Source: an uncultured Selenomonadales bacterium (GTDB taxonomy: Bacteria > Bacillota > Negativicutes > Selenomonadales > Selenomonadaceae). From it: a DNA stretch of 23,855 nt. Shown here in pieces: positions 21,753 through 23,855 of the stretch. The position numbers and the translations under genes are program-made. The stretch's first letter is position 1. Every line of letters starts with the position of its first letter. The stretch is from contig CALFJE010000146.1 of the NCBI GenBank assembly GCA_937877545.1, positions 1 through 23,855 on the forward strand. Reading direction: 5' to 3'. Under the pieces are notes generated by a model. It searched no databases. It was given only the letters and a program-made list of their open reading frames with translations, and was not told the DNA's origin.

Positions 21753-23678
21753 ATGAAAACTTCCAACCTCAGCGAATACGATTTGTATCTTTTCCACCAA
21801 GGCACGAATTATCGGGCTTACGAAATGCTCGGAGCGCACTTCATTGAGCGCGACGGCAAGCAGGGCGTCCGCTTTGCGGTATGGGCACCTCACGCAAAAT
21901 CCGTCAGCGTGGTCGGCGACTTTAACAACTGGGATACTCGCGTCAACCGCATGATTCGGCTTGAAGACGGCGAAACTTGGGAAACCTTTATCGCGGGGCT
22001 GAAGCAGGGCGACACCTACAAATATGCCATTCTGCCTCAACACGGCAAGGCGCATATCCTCAAAAGCGACCCGTACGGCTTTTACGCGGAGAAACGTCCG
22101 AATACCGCCTCGCGCCTCTACAACCTCGAAGGCTACGATTGGCAAGACGACGCGTGGCAGGAGTTCAAAAATCGGCACTCGTCCTATTCGCGCCCCATGC
22201 TGATTTACGAAGTGCACGCCGGCTCGTGGCAACGCAACGGCAAAGATTATCTCAGCTACCGCGAACTTGCCGACCGCCTGATTAAATACGTCAAGGAAAT
22301 GGGCTACACGCATATCGAATTCATGCCGCTCACCGAACACCCGCTGGACAACTCGTGGGGCTATCAGACCACGGGCTACTACGCAGTCACCAGCCGCTAC
22401 GGCGAGCCGAACGATTTCCGCTACCTCGTGGAGACGGCGCACCAAAATAATATCGGCGTCATAATGGATTGGGTACCGGGGCATTTCTGCAAGGATACTC
22501 ACGGCTTGCGCGAATTCGACGGCGTTAATCTTTACGAGTCGGATAACACGCAACGCTCCGAAAATCGCGGCTGGGGCACCGTCAATTTCGATTACGGGCG
22601 CACGGAGGTTCAAAGCTTCCTCATTTCCAACGCGCTGTTTTGGTTCGACGAGTTTCATATCGACGGATTAAGGATTGACGGCGTGGCAAATATGTTGTAT
22701 CTTAACTTTGGGCGCGAGGACGGCGAGTGGACTCCAAATCGCTACGGCGACACCGGCAACTTGGAGGCTGTCGACTTCCTCAAAAAGCTCAATGAAACGG
22801 TCTTTAAATACAACCCGCAAGCCCTGATGATGGCGGAAGAATCGACCTCGTGGCCGCTCATCTCCAAACCCGTTTATATGGGCGGCATGGGCTTTAACTA
22901 CAAGTGGAATATGGGTTGGATGAACGACATGCTAGACTACGTGAGCCTCGACCCGATTTATCGCAAGTGGAATCACGACAAAGTTACTTTCTCGTTTATG
23001 TACGCGTTCGCGGAAAACTTTATCCTGCCGCTGAGCCACGACGAAGTTGTTCACGGCAAGCGGTCGCTGATTGACAAAATGCCCGGCGATTATTGGCAAA
23101 AGTTTGCGGGCTTGAGAGGCTTCTTCGGCTACTGGATGGCGCACCCCGGCAAAAAGCTCCTGTTCATGGGCGGCGAATTCGGGCAGTTCATAGAGTGGAA
23201 CGAAAACGACAGCCTCGATTGGCACCTGGTGGAGCAATACGAAAAGCATAAGCAAATGCAGGCGTATTCGCGGGCGTTGAACAAGTTTTATCTGGATAAC
23301 AAAGCTCTTTGGCAAGTGGACTTCGATTGGAACGGCTTCCGCTGGATTGACTGCAACGACAACGATAACAGCGTGGTGTCGTTCATACGCAAGGCGGAGG
23401 ACAGCGACGACTATCTGATAGCGATTTGCAACTTTACGCCGAACGTACGCGAGGATTATCGAATCGGCGTGCCCGACAAAGGCGCGTATATCGAAGTGTT
23501 CAATTCGGACGCGGAGGAATTTGGCGGCAACGGCATAACAAACGCGGGCAGTCTCCTGACCGAGGAGGTTCCCTATCACAATCGCAACCATTCCATAACC
23601 TTGACAATCCCGCCGTTGGCTACGATATTCCTTAAGCATGACGTGCCCAAGGAATATCTCGGCAACGAGGCAGATTAG
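21753..23678 (+). CDS. glgB: 1,4-alpha-glucan branching enzyme
   Basis: GlgB cuts alpha-1,4 chains and re-attaches them by alpha-1,6 links to branch glycogen. The 641-residue protein has an N-terminal CBM48 domain (RFAVWAPHAKSVSVVGDFNNW), a GH13 barrel and a C-terminal beta domain. The catalytic residues are nucleophile D309 in GLRIDGVANML, acid/base E362 in MAEES, and D430 in LSHDEVVHG. Their spacing (53 and 68 residues) equals that of E. coli GlgB D405/E458/D526. The ATG at 21753 has AAGGAGGG upstream. The last 13 codons or so, with the stop, recur 138 bp downstream. No glgA is seen; it may lie beyond the window. Confidence 0.96.
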   Translation: MKTSNLSEYDLYLFHQGTNYRAYEMLGAHFIERDGKQGVRFAVWAPHAKSVSVVGDFNNWDTRVNRMIRLEDGETWETFIAGLKQGDTYKYAILPQHGKAHILKSDPYGFYAEKRPNTASRLYNLEGYDWQDDAWQEFKNRHSSYSRPMLIYEVHAGSWQRNGKDYLSYRELADRLIKYVKEMGYTHIEFMPLTEHPLDNSWGYQTTGYYAVTSRYGEPNDFRYLVETAHQNNIGVIMDWVPGHFCKDTHGLREFDGVNLYESDNTQRSENRGWGTVNFDYGRTEVQSFLISNALFWFDEFHIDGLRIDGVANMLYLNFGREDGEWTPNRYGDTGNLEAVDFLKKLNETVFKYNPQALMMAEESTSWPLISKPVYMGGMGFNYKWNMGWMNDMLDYVSLDPIYRKWNHDKVTFSFMYAFAENFILPLSHDEVVHGKRSLIDKMPGDYWQKFAGLRGFFGYWMAHPGKKLLFMGGEFGQFIEWNENDSLDWHLVEQYEKHKQMQAYSRALNKFYLDNKALWQVDFDWNGFRWIDCNDNDNSVVSFIRKAEDSDDYLIAICNFTPNVREDYRIGVPDKGAYIEVFNSDAEEFGGNGITNAGSLLTEEVPYHNRNHSITLTIPPLATIFLKHDVPKEYLGNEAD

Positions 23679-23855
23679 CAAAGGCGCAGCTAGACGGTTT
23701 CAAAAATCGCCGAGCATAGCGCGACCGTTGAGTCAAGCGTCACGCTTGCGCCGTTGGCAACCGTTTTCCTGAAGCACGACGTGCCCAAGGAATATCTCGG
23801 CAACGAGGCAGATTAGCAAAGGCGCAGCTAGACGGTTTCAAAAATCGCCGAGCAT
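23640..23855 (+). repeat. Tandem duplication of glgB 3' end, running off the window
   Basis: A 78-base block at 23640-23717 (the glgB tail DVPKEYLGNEAD, the stop, and 39 bases after it) recurs exactly at 23778-23855, a period of 138. The window ends inside or at the end of the second copy. The spacer 23718-23777 is not a copy of the glgB sequence before the block but encodes a similar stretch (see the fragment at 23692-23817). Confidence 0.9.
23692..23817 (+). pseudogene. GlgB C-terminal fragment of a diverged allele
   Basis: Reading from after a TAG, the open frame includes SSVTLAPLATVFLKHDVPKEY and ends at the same NEAD-stop as glgB. The real GlgB reads SITLTIPPLATIFLKHDVPK. The first part differs at many synonymous and some coding sites (AAGCAC for AAGCAT, GCA for GCT), so it looks like the tail of another glgB version joined to an exact copy of this one's end. 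There is no start codon, so it is not a gene. Confidence 0.6.

Overview
The window looks like a chromosomal segment of an anaerobic, LPS-bearing Firmicute, most likely Negativicutes (Selenomonas-like). The argument is the mix of genes. An LPS inner-core cluster (heptose bisphosphate phosphatase GmhB, a GT9 heptosyltransferase-type enzyme, a WaaE/KdtX-like GT2, a VirK/YbjX protein) sits beside typically Firmicute genes (CtsR, a PdxK-type pyridoxamine kinase, paired GlgC/GlgD, BioY). A superoxide reductase and an anaerobe-type BioB point to a strict anaerobe. This assignment is inference; no rRNA or tRNA gene was seen.

Layout. (1) 1-6378, minus strand: a tightly overlapping LPS/glycosyltransferase operon reading gmhB > virK/ybjX-like > GT4 > pdxK > small TIGR04076-like protein > GT2 > GT9 > GT4 (cut by the window edge). 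(2) 6345-6830: a 452-bp intergenic region holding a 132/133-bp tandem array made partly of the gmhB 5' end and its ribosome binding site, a palindromic element, a degenerate 7-bp repeat, and the ctsR promoter/operator. (3) 6831-9725, plus: ctsR followed by topB and a clear terminator. (4) 9854-11833, minus: bioY > bioB > superoxide reductase. (5) 11965-16635, plus: ispG followed by three tandem GT8 glycosyltransferase paralogues. The first has lost its normal 5' end and shares a 339-bp perfectly identical block with the second. (6) 16756-23678, plus: the glycogen cluster glgC-glgD-glgP-glgB. No glgA lies in the window. (7) 23640-23855: a partial duplication of the glgB 3' end that runs off the window.

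How the genes work together. GmhB supplies the heptose precursor and the minus-strand transferases build the LPS core; the GT8 trio probably adds variable outer sugars. GlgC/GlgD make ADP-glucose, GlgB branches glycogen and GlgP degrades it. BioY imports biotin, while BioB can finish it from dethiobiotin.

The most unusual material is a set of small repeat and recombination structures: the gmhB-head array, the glgB-tail duplication, a CAA..CGTCACG..TTG hairpin near both and again between bioY and bioB, two short elements each found at two intergenic sites, 7-bp-period repeats, and apparent gene conversion in the GT8 genes. I found no CRISPR array, transposase, integrase or obvious novel defence system.
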